Source of the DNA: Carnegiea gigantea | Taxonomy: Eukaryota > Streptophyta > Magnoliopsida > Caryophyllales > Cactaceae | Direction: 5' to 3' | Assembly (NCBI GenBank): GCA_029747015.1 | Contig: JAKOGI010000438.1 | Span: 248,001 to 312,000 of the forward strand | DNA length: 64,000 nucleotides | Shown: one piece after another, positions 9,801 to 20,675 of the stretch | Layout of the letters: the number at the start of each line of letters is the position of its first letter | How positions within the stretch are numbered: position 1 is the stretch's first letter | Made by a program: the position numbers and the translations under genes | Notes under the pieces: generated by a model | What the model was told of the DNA's origin: nothing | The model's input: the letters and a program-made list of their open reading frames with translations, nothing else | Databases searched by the model: none

Positions 9801-11763
9801 TATGTGATTGGAATTTGAGGATTTCTCGAATCTTATCAAACAGTGGTGGAGGGGGCTCAGTTTGACAGTTTTGCTAGTTATATTGTCACAAATAAACTTA
9901 AGTTTATCAAAGAGAAACTTAAGAAGTGGAACAAGGATGTGTTTGGAGACATCAAGACTCAAAAGTATAATCTTTTGGGAATTATAAAATTCTCTTGATG
10001 TGAAAGAAAAGACTTCTAGCCTTACTAATGATGCAATTCAGCAAAGAAGGGTTGCAAAAGATGATTGGGGTAAAATTATTTTGATGGAGGAAATCTCTTT
10101 GAGACAAAAGTCGAGGGCTTTATGGCTTAAGGCAAGCATCATAAGTCATAACACCAAGTTCTTCCACAGGGTAGCTAATATGCATAGGAAGTTTAACTCT
10201 ATTTCTTTTGTGGTGGTTGATGGGGTTCCATATAATGCTCTTTTAGATACAAAATCCACAATTTACAACTTCTACAAATCTCTTTTTTCTGAGCCAGGAC
10301 CGTGGAGACCAAAAGTTAATAGATTTCGTTTACCCTTGCTACCAAACTCTGATAAGGCGTTTATTAAGATGCCTTTCAGTGAAGAAGTTACTAAAGCCCT
10401 CCTAGATTGCTGTGGGGATAAGGCCCCCGGACTTGATGGTATGACCATGACATTCCTTCAAGGCAATTGGGACACTATCAGTGGAGATGTCATTAGAATG
10501 TTTGCCGAGCTTTTCTCTTTACAAAGATTTGTGGCCAACCTCAATACCACTTTTATTGGTCTTATTGCTAGGAAAGCAAGTGCTGAAAATATAAGAGACT
10601 TTCAGCCAATCAGCTTAGTTGGTTGCATTTATAAGTTGTTTCTAAGGTTTTAGCCTAAAGTTTGAGAAGCATCATTGGGAATCTTATTTCAAAGAACCAA
10701 AATGCAAGCCATCAAATCATTGATGCAGTGCTTCTAGTAAATAAGCTTATTGATTCTAGGGTCAAGTTGGGAAAATAGGGAGTCATTTGTAAGTTGGACA
10801 TTTTGAAGGCTTACGATCCTGTGAACTAGGATTTTTTTTATATTTATCATGAAAAGAATGGGCTTTAGGGAAAAGTGGATTGGATGGATCCGCCATTGCA
10901 TATCCTCTACATCTTTTGCAGTTCTTGTCAATGGTTCTCCAACAGAGTTCTTTTCGCCTTCTAGAGGTCTTCGTCGGGGAGACCCTTTATCCCCCCCCTT
11001 TTGTTTATGCTGGTCATAGAGGTATTTACAAGGATGATTGATTTGGCCTCTAGTGCATAGCTTATATCTGGGTTTTTAGTGGGTCGATCGAGTATAAGAA
11101 CTATGAATGTCTATCATCTTCTATTTGTGGACGACACTATTGTTTTTTGTAACATTGATTGTGAGCAGATTGTGAACCTTCATTGTGTGCTTACTTGGTT
11201 TCAAGCGGGTTCGGGTCTAAGGGTTAACTTGGCAAAGAGCTCGATCCTGCCTATTGGACATATGGACAATATTCAACTGCTTGCAAGTATTTTAGGCTGT
11301 AATATTGATGCCTTTCCGACTACTTACCTAGGTCTCCCTCTCGGTGCTAAATTTAAGGAGAAAGCGATTTGAGACCCAATTCTCGAGAAGTTTGAGAAAA
11401 GACTTTCTGGATGGAAGTCTATGTATCCTCCAAAATGGGAGAGATTAACTCTCATCAAGAGTGTTTTCTCAAGTATCCTGATTTACTTCCTCTCTCTCTT
11501 TCCGTTACTTTCTTTAGTGGCGAATAGATTAGAAGCAATCGAGAGAAAATTCCTTTGGGTTTCTTTCGGGAGTGACTTCAAGTATCATCTTGTGAGATGG
11601 AACATTGTGAAGCAACCACTGTATTTAGGAGGGTTAGGTATAAGGAAATTGCGGCTCTTTAACGAGGCTCTTCTTGGTAAGTGGTCTTGGAGATTTATGA
11701 AGGAAAAGGGCAATCTTTGGAGAAAGGTAGTTAATATCAAATATGGTGACGATGGATTTGAAT
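9801..11763 (+). pseudogene. LINE, middle part: reverse transcriptase
   Basis: The LINE resumes after the PIF insertion. The pre-RT linker (9801-10000) is followed by the N-terminal RT region (10000-10653: SRALWLKASIISHNTKFFHRV, DKAPGLDGMTM, DFQPISLVGCIYKL). Broken palm sequence follows, with LRRGDPLSP near 10970. The polymerase box reads HLLFVDDTIVFC (11113-11150), so the usual ADD is VDD. A thumb-like region follows at 11280-11763 (TTYLGLPLGAKF, WERLTLIKSVFSS, GGLGIRKLRLFNEALLGKWSWRF). Several stops and frameshifts (for example at 10651 and 11370) make it dead. At 11763 the frame is cut by a Mutator-like insertion. Confidence 0.9.
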
Positions 11764-12284
11764 ATGTGTTTAAAAAGCGCGCTCCGCGCCTCACAAAAAC
11801 CCGAAGCCCACCCTCTTGCGCCTTGGAATGGGTCAAGCTCAGCCAATTCTTAAAGCCCGCGCTTTTCTGGGCTGCAAACCGAGGCCTAAGGCACACGAAG
11901 CCGCGCTTTATAGATCATAATAGATCATTTGGGAGGAAAAAAGGCAAAAAACTTTAAGGGACTTCGACCCCTCTTTTTGTTTGTGGAATCTTTTCAATCA
12001 AGATACTACTAGAAGTTAACAAAACAGATTGCTACTACTGAACATGAGTTTAGAACTCAATAAACCCTAACCCTGGTGACAACAATCTAGTGATGCTTTG
12101 TTCTCCTGTCTTTTTTCAGGCTTCCTTCTTCATCCTCCTTTGTTATTGGACAACCATGGAAGGTTTTTCTTTATTTCCTTTTTTTTTGGGGGGCTTTAAG
12201 GAGGTCGAAAATGGTGTCTCCTCCAGTGCTACAATGATATCGAGCCCTTACTTTTTTTTTTTGCACTTCTTAATCTTTCTCCCT

Positions 12285-12319
<35 letters not shown>

Positions 12320-12618
12320 AAGCTGGCAGCATGTGTTATGTTTTTGGGGTTCAATTTATACTAATCTAATTAAGCTATGTTTAATGCTTTAATTGTATTT
12401 TGTTGTGTTTAATTGATTCTCTTTTTTTTTGGTGAAAGTCATTTATTTAATGCCATTATCTAGCTAATTTTAGAAGAAACATGGTTTTAGAATGATTTTC
12501 AAGCATTTTTTTAATAAGTGCGTCTCACGTCTAAAAAGCCCCCACCTTGGCCTCGAAGCCCACGCCCAGGTCCTAGGACCCTTTGCGCTTTTTTGCGCCT
12601 CGAGCTTTTTGAATCTAA
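11764..12618 (+). mobile_element. Non-autonomous Mutator-like element, 855 bp
   Basis: It is flanked by a perfect 9-bp target duplication, gatttgaat, at 11755-11763 and 12619-12627; a 9-bp duplication is typical of Mutator-like elements. Removing it with one copy joins the LINE frame exactly (GDDGFE then WLTSTTKGSYGYSLW). The ends share a short imperfect inverted motif (aaaaagcgcg near 11774; cgagcttttt at 12601-12610). Both ends carry GC-rich stretches with repeated gcgcc and cgaagcccac motifs, while the middle is T-rich. No transposase is encoded, so it must have been mobilised by another copy. The superfamily call rests mainly on the duplication length. Confidence 0.8.
12283..12319 (+). 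repeat. (CT)n(GC)n compound microsatellite
   Basis: A CT dinucleotide run (12283-12307) passes directly into a GC run (to 12319) inside the Mutator-like element. Alternating GC of this kind can adopt left-handed DNA. Confidence 0.9.
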
Positions 12619-13755
12619 GATTTGAATGGTTAACCTCTACTACGAAGGGCTCTTATGGGTATAGTCTTTGGAGATATATTTTCAAAGGTAGGGAGAGATT
12701 CGTTTTTGCAATTTTCCTTTCAGGTAGGTTATGGTTCTACAATCTTTTTTGGCATGATCATTGGTGTGGCGAGATTCCTTTGAAAGACCTTTTTTTTAAA
12801 TCAGGAAGCATATAAGCTCAAATGAGGTTCTAACCCAAAACCAATTGGCCCTTTGAAAGACCTTTTCCCTAACCTTTATGTTTTGGCGGTGCACAGAAAT
12901 ACCTTTATTGCTAATTATCGAGAGCAAGTTGCTGGCAACAATATTCGCTTATTTTTGTTCGGGACGGATTTGCTCATGATGATTCTTTGATAAGCTTTTT
13001 TAATAAGCTTAATGAGGCCAAACTAGGAGACTCTTCAATTGATATGGTGAAGGTGGAATCTAATCATGCAAGGGTGCTTCACTGTTAGATCTTTTTATTT
13101 GAAGCTTTTAGATTGGGATTATTCACCACGGGAGGCTCATTTTGAAAAAGGTTTCCCTTACAAGCTCATATGGAAGTCTTTAGCCCTCTTATGGTTCTTT
13201 TCTTTGTTTGGGAAGCTACACATGGGAACATACTAACGTGTGACAACTTACAAAAAGGGGGAAATCTTGGTTAATAGATGCTTCATGTGTAAAAGGGACT
13301 TCGAATCTACGGAATATTTATTGCTCAATCGTTAGTTTGAGAGCGTACTTTGGAATCTAGTTTTCAGTTGCTTGGGCATTTCTTGGGTTGCTTCTGATTC
13401 CATTAGGAACCATCTTTTGGCTTGAGAGGAGTTCTTTGGTAGGAAAGTTAAGAAGACGGAGGAGGCCGCCATGGTCCTATCTCATGTCATCTTTTGGATG
13501 ATTTGGAGAGAAAGAAACATAAGAGTTTTTGGAAGTATAGAAACTCCTCTTCAGCTTGAAAGATAATTTCATCAAGATTCTCTACTTTTGGAAGAAGGGG
13601 AAGCTGAAGCTTAGCTCTTCCTCTTTTGATCTGGATGAATGTGTGGATAGTTCGTATTTAGGATGTACACAGCCTTTTATATGATGCTCACTGTGCAGCT
13701 AAACTTCTAATCCTTCTATATTAATATATTACCCTTTACTTATCCCAAAAAAAAA
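12619..13755 (+). pseudogene. LINE, 3' part with poly(A) tail
   Basis: The LINE continues after the Mutator-like insertion with WLTSTTKGSYGYSLWRYIFKG and an RT-associated zinc-binding region near 13260-13320 (VNRCFMCKRDFESTEYLL). It ends with the C-terminal MIWRERNIRVFGS segment at about 13495-13540. The non-coding tail ends in a nine-base A tract (13747-13755), the 3' terminus of the retrotransposon. The frame is broken repeatedly. No matching target duplication was found at the left boundary. Without the two insertions the LINE would be about 4.5 kb. Confidence 0.85.
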
Positions 13756-14876
13756 CCATGGAGAACATAGGAAAATACACAAATCAGCATGAGCTAAGTT
13801 ATTAAGTAAAACTATAAGGCAACAAAAAGTGACCAGGCACGATTCACTGCCATATGAGCATACAGAATGCTTCATCACAAATCCAGATATAGTTTTTCTT
13901 CCTACTGAAGCTCTACAAATGTCAAGGAGGAAAAAAATTCCAATTACCACTCGTACTAACTAGCTTGTCATTCATCAACTAGCCACTGTATTCAAAATAA
14001 GGAGGGAAGGGCCATTTAAATTCCTGGGCTTGTACATGCAACTAATCCAAGATCTGCTGCTCTAGTGACACTCTTTTGCTTCTGCAAAATTCCTGTAACA
14101 CTCTGTCTGCCATTTTCATTGACTACTATCCAGAAGAAGGGACTGTTGGGTTCAACAGCTAGCCCACTAGTGAAAGGTGTGATCACATCTTAAAAATTCC
14201 TTGCACTCTAATCCCTTTTCAAACTAGACACGAGATTGGTGCAAAAATTAGGCCTTTTTAGTTTGCTCTAGGTTCTTTATCCTTTGTACAAAGGCAACAA
14301 ACAAGACCTGAGCAGCAGTTTCTAAATCCAAAGCCAAAGCAATGCCACAATTTAGCATGTCTTACAAACAGCATTACACAACTGCAATACCTAATCTGCC
14401 TACCAATCATAATGGAATTCTGTACTTCAGATATCTTTTCATTAAACCTTGAACCCGTTAAAGATAACTCTTACGGATGCAAATGGTTACTGTCACTTTT
14501 TCCTTATCAGAAAAATATTGTGCCTGCTTTTTCCATGGCAAAACACTTCACCCCCCCCCCCCCCAAAAAAAAAAGGCCTTACAACTACCCCTTGACTTCC
14601 TCATGCCACGGACACCAAATATTGCCCAACAGCAAAACAAACAAGATACGACAAACTACTAAAAACCCTCAGACAGTATCAATTAAACCAAAAGTAAATG
14701 ATAATTACACGTTACTAACCAATTTGAGATTTCATAGCCGAAAAAAGAAAATTTCCAGAAAATTCAATCATCAAACCGGCAGCAAAGAAAATCGAAAACC
14801 AACACTATTCGACAAATCATCATACTTCGTGTATCAAAATTTTAACAGAACAAAAGATTTTTCATGAAAAAATTAC
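13756..14876 (-). other. Putative intron 2 of the BAP31-like gene
   Basis: No exon or RNA gene is recognised on either strand between the LINE tail and BAP31-like exon 2. By position it would be the start of intron 2. It contains a C14A10 tract at 14551-14574. The small open frames are not supported by any family match. Confidence 0.4.
14551..14574 (+). repeat. C14A10 compound homopolymer
   Basis: Fourteen C followed directly by ten A; on the minus strand this is a T10G14 tract. It is one of several such tracts in the window. Confidence 0.95.
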
Positions 14877-15223
14877 CGATTTCTCATAGCGATCCCTCTC
14901 AGCAGCAGTGCAGATCTCCGAAGTACACATCAAGCGGTGCTCATTCTTCCAGTAAATATCTACAATTGCCACAAAATTAATTTACCTTTTGCAATCCCTA
15001 AACACAAATCAAATCAATACAACAAAATTCAGAGACACAGAAAAAAGGAAATTACCCATAAGCTGAAAGACGGCGAAAGGGACAATGAACATCAATGGCT
15101 GAAGACCGAGAGAGACAAGGGAAACAAGACGAGATTTGAGGAGCCTTGGGGATGGCAGAGTGATTAGAAGCGTTATGGCTATCTCTGCTGCCACAGCGTA
15201 CGACAGTACTATCCATTGCAGCC

Positions 15224-15227
<4 letters not shown>
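14877..15227 (-). CDS. BAP31-like ER membrane protein, exons 1-2 only
   Basis: Exon 1 (15227 down to 15056) starts MGLQWIVLSYAVAAE and codes for two hydrophobic segments (about residues 4-22 and 37-56). It splices (donor at 15055, 96-bp intron, AG at 14961-14960) to exon 2 (14959 down to 14877). Exon 2 reads IYWKNEHRLMCTSE...AAERDRYEKS and ends at a good GT donor. This is the N-terminal membrane part of the plant B-cell receptor-associated protein 31-like family, ER multi-span proteins linked to export of membrane cargo. The final exon, with the third membrane segment and the short coiled-coil tail, is not found between 14877 and the left edge. Either intron 2 is longer than 14.8 kb and filled with transposons, or the gene is truncated. 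The codons present are intact. Confidence 0.8.

Positions 15228-15256
<29 letters not shown>
15228..15256 (+). repeat. (CT)n tract in the BAP31-like 5' leader
   Basis: A CT run directly upstream of the BAP31-like start codon; it reads GA in the sense direction. Such tracts are common in plant 5' untranslated leaders and may bind GAGA-type factors. Confidence 0.85.
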
Positions 15257-15259
<3 letters not shown>

Positions 15260-15577
15260 CTCCAGCAGTGGTGGTTGGGCGGTGTGAGATTTGGGTTCTC
15301 ACTCTGAGCAGCTGAGTTCGTGGGGTGGGTGGGAGTTCAGACGTTTAATTCCCCTGACACTTGCTCCCACCTGAACGAATGCTTAGTACCCAAGGAAAGA
15401 ATGGTTGTTTACGCGCTTACATAGATCTTCACGGACGTGTTCGCATGATTTGTATGAAACAATGTTCTGGCAATTGTACTGCAGCACTCTGAGAGTCCGC
15501 TTCAAAGGAGAGTATAGTAAGAATGAACAAGCATTAAGGGGGAAGTAGCACGAGAGTAAATAAGTATAAATTGTTCA
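15257..15577 (-). promoter_or_regulatory. Presumed promoter and leader of the BAP31-like gene
   Basis: This is the non-repetitive sequence between the start-codon region and the first MITE. No convincing TATA box was picked out. The assignment rests only on position. Confidence 0.35.
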
Positions 15578-16583
15578 GCTTTGTTTGAAAATTTGAGGAA
15601 AGTAAGTATTTATTTTTGTCTAAAAGAATATAAAAGTTAATAAGAGTAAGTAAAAAAATTAACACATATATTCTCACTAAATTGATTAAAATATATTATA
15701 GTCTTGTTTGGTAAAGAGCTTTTTTGGTACAAAAAGAGCTTTTTAGAAATAGTAGTTGTTTGATTCTTAGCTTTTGGTTGATTAGTATTTTATATTAGCT
15801 TTTTATATCCAAAAAGCTCTTTTACAAACAAAATTTTCATATAGCTTTTTCATAGAGTTTTTTTATGTTTGCTATTAAAATTATTATACCAACCTTATAA
15901 TTTGAACAAATGTACATCAAATGTCATTCATAAATGATATACCCGAATGTTAGATGTTTATACTTTAAATCTTTCAATTTATATTTTTTTCTTTTGGGAC
16001 AAGGTTTGTGGATGATCATGATGTCAAAGATAATGCTTTTAATTTTAATGCATGTTAGTTAGTCTAACATGATATATAAATATTTTTTAAGTCACATAAT
16101 TTTGATTGCTATTAAAAAGAAAATATTTAACATTAAAAAAATATTTTGATAACAAATATTGAAATTAGAAAAAGGTACAGATGTAATTTTATACATCACA
16201 TAATCTTAATTCCTAATTCCTATCAAAAAGAGAAATAAATGTTCAATAAAAAATTAATTTGTTAGAAAAATAATGAAATTGAGTAATGGGCATAAATTGA
16301 ATTTTATCAAATAGCTTGCATAGAAATAACTAACTTCATCAAATACTATTTTCACAAACTTTAGCTAAATCAAACAGCTAATGCAATCAGTTAACAACTA
16401 CTAGCTAGTATAATTGGCTAACAGCTAACAGCTGATTGCCAAATAGGGCTCATGTTGAGGTTTTATGAGGGTAAATATGTAAAATATTCCCGCCTTATCC
16501 CTTCTTACTTTTCCTTACATTCCCATTTTGGAGTACATTGAGGGGTAAAGAGGAATAAGAGTTACTCCTCCTTAGCCCTCCTT
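15578..16583 (+). mobile_element. MITE copy A, interrupted
   Basis: A sequence starting gctttgtttgaaaatttgag and rich in agtaaataagagtaag is the same repeat as the adjacent copy B. The shared segment (attaacac/tg...ctcaccaaat...aaatatattata, then the gggcaaatatgtaaaat segment) is split in copy A by a 749-bp insertion. It is non-coding, and its edges are approximate. Confidence 0.6.
15701..16449 (+). mobile_element. MITE nested in copy A, 749 bp
   Basis: Imperfect terminal inverted repeats: gtcttgtttggtaa at the left and the inverse of attgccaaatagggc at the right, both leading into agct. Copy B has no such insert at the corresponding place and so acts as an empty site. It is non-coding and AT-rich inside. 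The ends resemble PIF- or hAT-type MITEs; no clear target duplication is seen. Confidence 0.65.
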
Positions 16584-17123
16584 AAGGCGCATTTGGAAAG
16601 GGAGTAAATTAGAGGAGTAAGAGTAAATAAGAGTAAGGAGGACTAGAAGTAAGAAAGAGTAAATAAGAGTAAGTTGCTTATTTTTATTTAGTAGTTTAAT
16701 GAGAGTAAAGATTTGCCCTTATTTGAATGAATAAAGGAGTAAATAAAAGTAAATAAAAGAATTAACATGTACACCCTCACCAAATAGATTTAAATATATT
16801 ATATTTATATTTTATGGGGGCAAATATGTAAAATCACCCTCCTTATTCCTCCTTACACTCCATTTTGAAGCGTAAGAAAATGGTTGTTAAGAGGAGCAAG
16901 GAGGAGTAAGAGCTACTTTTATTTACTCATCCTTACCTCCTTTTCTTATTTCCAAACAAGGGTAAAGGGGAGTATTCACCATTCCTTACTCCCATTTACT
17001 TCCCCTTACTCCTCATGTAGACATGTCTGTACTCTCCAATTCTTATTCACAAACAAGCTAAAGGAGAGTATTTACCCTTCCTTACTCCTTACCCCACTTT
17101 ACCTTCCATCCAAACAAATCCTA
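16584..17123 (+). mobile_element. MITE copy B, uninterrupted
   Basis: Roughly 540 bp with imperfect inverted ends (ggcgcatttggaaagggag; the inverse of cttccatccaaacaaatcc). Subterminal gagtaag motifs read as ccttactcc at the other end. It abuts copy A. It is non-coding, and the open frame on it is low-complexity. Confidence 0.6.
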
Positions 17124-17487
17124 CGCGACTGACAATAGTTCGATTTAATAAAATAACAGTGTAAATATCGCAAAGAAAAGGTAACTGTAATCCCAATCCC
17201 ACACCCCCCCAAAAATGTACCCTATATTTTTGGTTTTTCATTCCATTGCAATGGGAGGCTAATTATATCCGATCGATGGAATGTAGAAATCTTTTACATC
17301 GATTTTCTTCATTCAAAATACTTGAATCCTAAACCTTCTTTAAAGGGAACGAAATTTAAATCATTTGAATAAGCATGTGGTGGGAGACTATCTCTCATTT
17401 GACATGGAACAAGTATGTCATTTTATGTTATTTTCGTGTAGAAGATACTGAAGATTGTATCTCTATTACATTTGTTCTAATCAAAGT
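17124..17487. other. No gene seen
   Basis: AT-rich sequence between the MITE pair and the solo LTR, with no recognised coding, RNA or repeat structure apart from a C7A5 tract near 17204. Confidence 0.5.
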
Positions 17488-20400
17488 TGTAACGCCCCCA
17501 AATTAAACATTTTTTACTGCTTGTATTTTCCTTAATAAATCCCTTAATTATAATCTAAACAACCCAATGATAAAGGCATTACCGCCGTCCAAAAGGACAA
17601 GGCTTGAAACATTAGTGCTATAAATAACATAGTTAAGTATAGCTTCAATCATACACATACACACCTGATCAATCCATATATAATCAACTGTTAATCAATA
17701 TAAGGTTTTTACACCATAGTAAAAACATTTCACTATGTAATCTGCATCTCCATCTACTGAAGATTTCAATATACAGCTCTAAAACTATACATACACTGTG
17801 TCAGTATTGATCCATCCAGATTCTCTTACTCAACTTATTCTCTTCCAATTGTTTACTATCATGAAAACGATTCTTTGAGCATTTGCCTAAAACAAACATG
17901 AAAAACATTTCGAATTGTGAGCCGAAACTCAGTACGTGCATTACTGAATTGTTAAATGATCATTGAAACACTGATTGGGCCCAATTTGTAATTCATTTTA
18001 AGTTAAAATAGTGAATGTGATGATGTAAAACTGCATTACTAGTTATTATCTGATAGTGAACCCCTTGATACTGTTATGATTTATGAATAGGTGTACACCT
18101 GCCAAGCCGATCGGGGACCTGACCTGAAGCCGCGCGGGTAACTGAAGGGCGAATGCTCTGTAGATGATAACTAATGGGGTCACTAATTAACTGATAAATC
18201 ACTGTGTAAATTGATTCATTGATGTACTTACCAAAACATGATAACATTGATAAATACACTCTGATTTCTAAAGATACAGGCAATGGACGTACCTGAAGTC
18301 TTAAAATGATATTTCACTTGATAATACTTATGCACAATGGAAACGATAGACTCGACCCCGATTCTGCTAAAGAAATGTAATTATAGGTAAATGCAGTTAG
18401 TAAACAATATTTATTCCCGGAATTTGTAACTTTAATGGAAATTGATTAATTAAAGAGCTTTCACAATTCCAATAATTCAATATAAGATAAGTTACAACAA
18501 AATGATTTGAAAAATAAATCAATTAGGGTTATTGAACTTGAAATATAATAAACTAAAACAAAATAGACCAAATTGAAATGATTGAGGTGATAATAAAAAG
18601 ATTTTAATTGATATAAATGAAATACGGGTTTCTAATATTTCCGAAATGGAAAATAGAAAGTGTAATACTTCTGAAATAGATTATAGAAGGCTTAATGTCA
18701 GGAGAGGTATTGTGAGGTTCATAAAAGCTCAAATAACCCCAACTGAGTCCAATAGACACTGATTTGAATCATTACTCTGCCCACTTCTCAAATTTCATTT
18801 TCATACTCATTTAATTCGATTTTCCAACCCAAATAAGCTTCCATACACTAATCAAACTTGTTGAACTCACTAAACCTTGTAATTTCCTTGCAATACTCAT
18901 AATTATATAGAAACTTTTGATAATATTTCTAAATGTCACGATTTCTTTCTTCTGCCATATTACCGTTTGATGGTCTACTTTAAAAAATTCATATCTTTCG
19001 CTCCCGACCTCCACTTGAGCTATAAAACCCAGTATGAAAAGCTCATAATATCCACTAAAACTTTTATTTAGGACACAAAGCATGATTCATATAGTAAGGT
19101 CCCTAAAATTAGGGTAGAACACAGACGTGCATAATTTCAGTTCTATTTGCACAGTCCTAGCAAAACGACCATAACGTTTTCCATAGACCTCGGATTAAGG
19201 TGATTCAAAAGGCATTTGAAAGATAATTCATTGATATATCTACACACCAAAAATCACAATTTTTCAATGACCCAATCAATACCAGTTTTTCCGTAAAATT
19301 CCCTGTGCACATATGCTCCCAGTTTCGATATATTCTGTGCAGTCTTCAGTAACTTGATCATAACTTTGTTCACACAGCTTGAAATTAAGTAATTCCAAAG
19401 ACCATTGATAGATAACTCATTGAGCTATCCATCCACCAAAAAATCATAATTTTTTAATGTGCAATACAGTACCAGTTTAATCCCGAAGTGGCCCCTATTT
19501 TAGGTTTATTTACAGCTCAATCAGCACATATTTGCAAGGTTTTCTTCACATAAAACCCCAATAAAATCACTCTTTACTCATCCAAACCCACATCAACATT
19601 ACCCTAATCATTTATGATGATAAAGATTACCAAATCAAATATAAAATAATCCAAATCCATCACTTTAACTTAAACTTGCTTGTTCATGCACAATTTTAAT
19701 CTTTACTTGCTCTCAAGATGATCCAACCATTAGAACTTCAAAATAACGCTTGTTTTTATCAAAATAACATGATTTATAAACAAATCTAGCATAATCAATA
19801 ATCAAAATCAACACAAACTTACTCACTTGATGCTTGAAAGAAAAGAGTCCAAGTGGTGCTTGAATGCTTGAGGGGGTATGGATGATGGTTGGGGCTGATC
19901 TGGTGGTGGTACATGGTGGCTGTCCTAGTGGTGGCTGATGGCCGAAAACCACCAGAACAGTGGCAGCAAGATGGGGGAAGAGTAACCAAGGAGAGAGGCA
20001 TGGCTAGAGAGAGAAAGAAGAGGTAGAGAAGAAGAAGTCTTAAAACTTTACTTGGTTCAAAATGAAGTAAAACACTTGGGTGAAATTTAACCCCCCCAAA
20101 ATAATATCTTTGCTAATTATAATTAGGGGTTAATGATGGTAATTAGCTAAACGAATGGATTAGGAGCTTGTTGGGCCAAAATTGGCCCTAAATGAGTTCG
20201 GGTTCGAAAAGAAAATTAAACCGAGTGCGATAAATTTTTTGTTGCTCGAACTTAAAGTTTTGAAATATTATGAAAAATGATTTAATATTATGAAAAATGA
20301 TTTAATCTCTTAAATCATAATTATCGAGGCCTGCTATCAATTTTTCCGAAATTGTCCGGTAAATGAAACTCGAATTGTAAAGTGCGGCCTAAAATGAATT

Positions 20401-20498
20401 CTCCCAACCGGGATAATGAAATGAGATAAATAAATATGAAAAATGAATTACATGACTTAATTAAATAATTCAACATGATTTAGGGTCGGGCTATTACA
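17488..20498 (+). mobile_element. Solo LTR of a Ty3/gypsy-type element, about 3.0 kb
   Basis: It starts TGTAACGCCCC and ends GGGTCGGGCTATTACA, the TG...CA pattern with inverted termini usual for long plant gypsy LTRs. Flanking 5-mers are aaagt (17483-17487) and aatgt (20499-20503), matching at 4 of 5 positions and compatible with an aged target duplication. No primer-binding site, polypurine tract or coding region adjoins either end, so it is best explained as a solo LTR left by recombination. The short open frames inside (for example 19713-20001) are unsupported. Confidence 0.75.
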
Positions 20499-20675
20499 AA
20501 TGTTACTAACGGCTACCAGCATTTACTTATAGTTAGTAGTGATCATGATTAGTGGTTAGTGATTAGCGGTTAGAATTACCAAATATTTTCTAAGGACTGA
20601 AACAAATGGGCCCTAAAGGTAATGAACATGTGAAATATGTTGTCAACAATTGACACAAATTCCTAGATTAAGGTA
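20499..20675. other. Short unassigned spacer
   Basis: It contains repeated gattagtggttagtgattag motifs that resemble degraded MITE ends. Nothing further can be supported. Confidence 0.4.

Noticed and set aside
9603..9962. Minus-strand open frame of 119 codons
   Set aside because: It translates the subterminal gggttgaagt repeats and the LINE linker backwards and crosses the PIF/LINE boundary.
13729..13950. Minus-strand open frame as a candidate last exon of the BAP31-like gene
   Set aside because: It crosses the LINE poly(A) tail and has no similarity to the expected third membrane segment or C-terminal tail of the family.
14412..14867. 151-codon plus-strand open frame opposite the BAP31-like gene
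   Set aside because: Crosses a C14A10 tract and opposes the BAP31-like gene; residue composition looks random.
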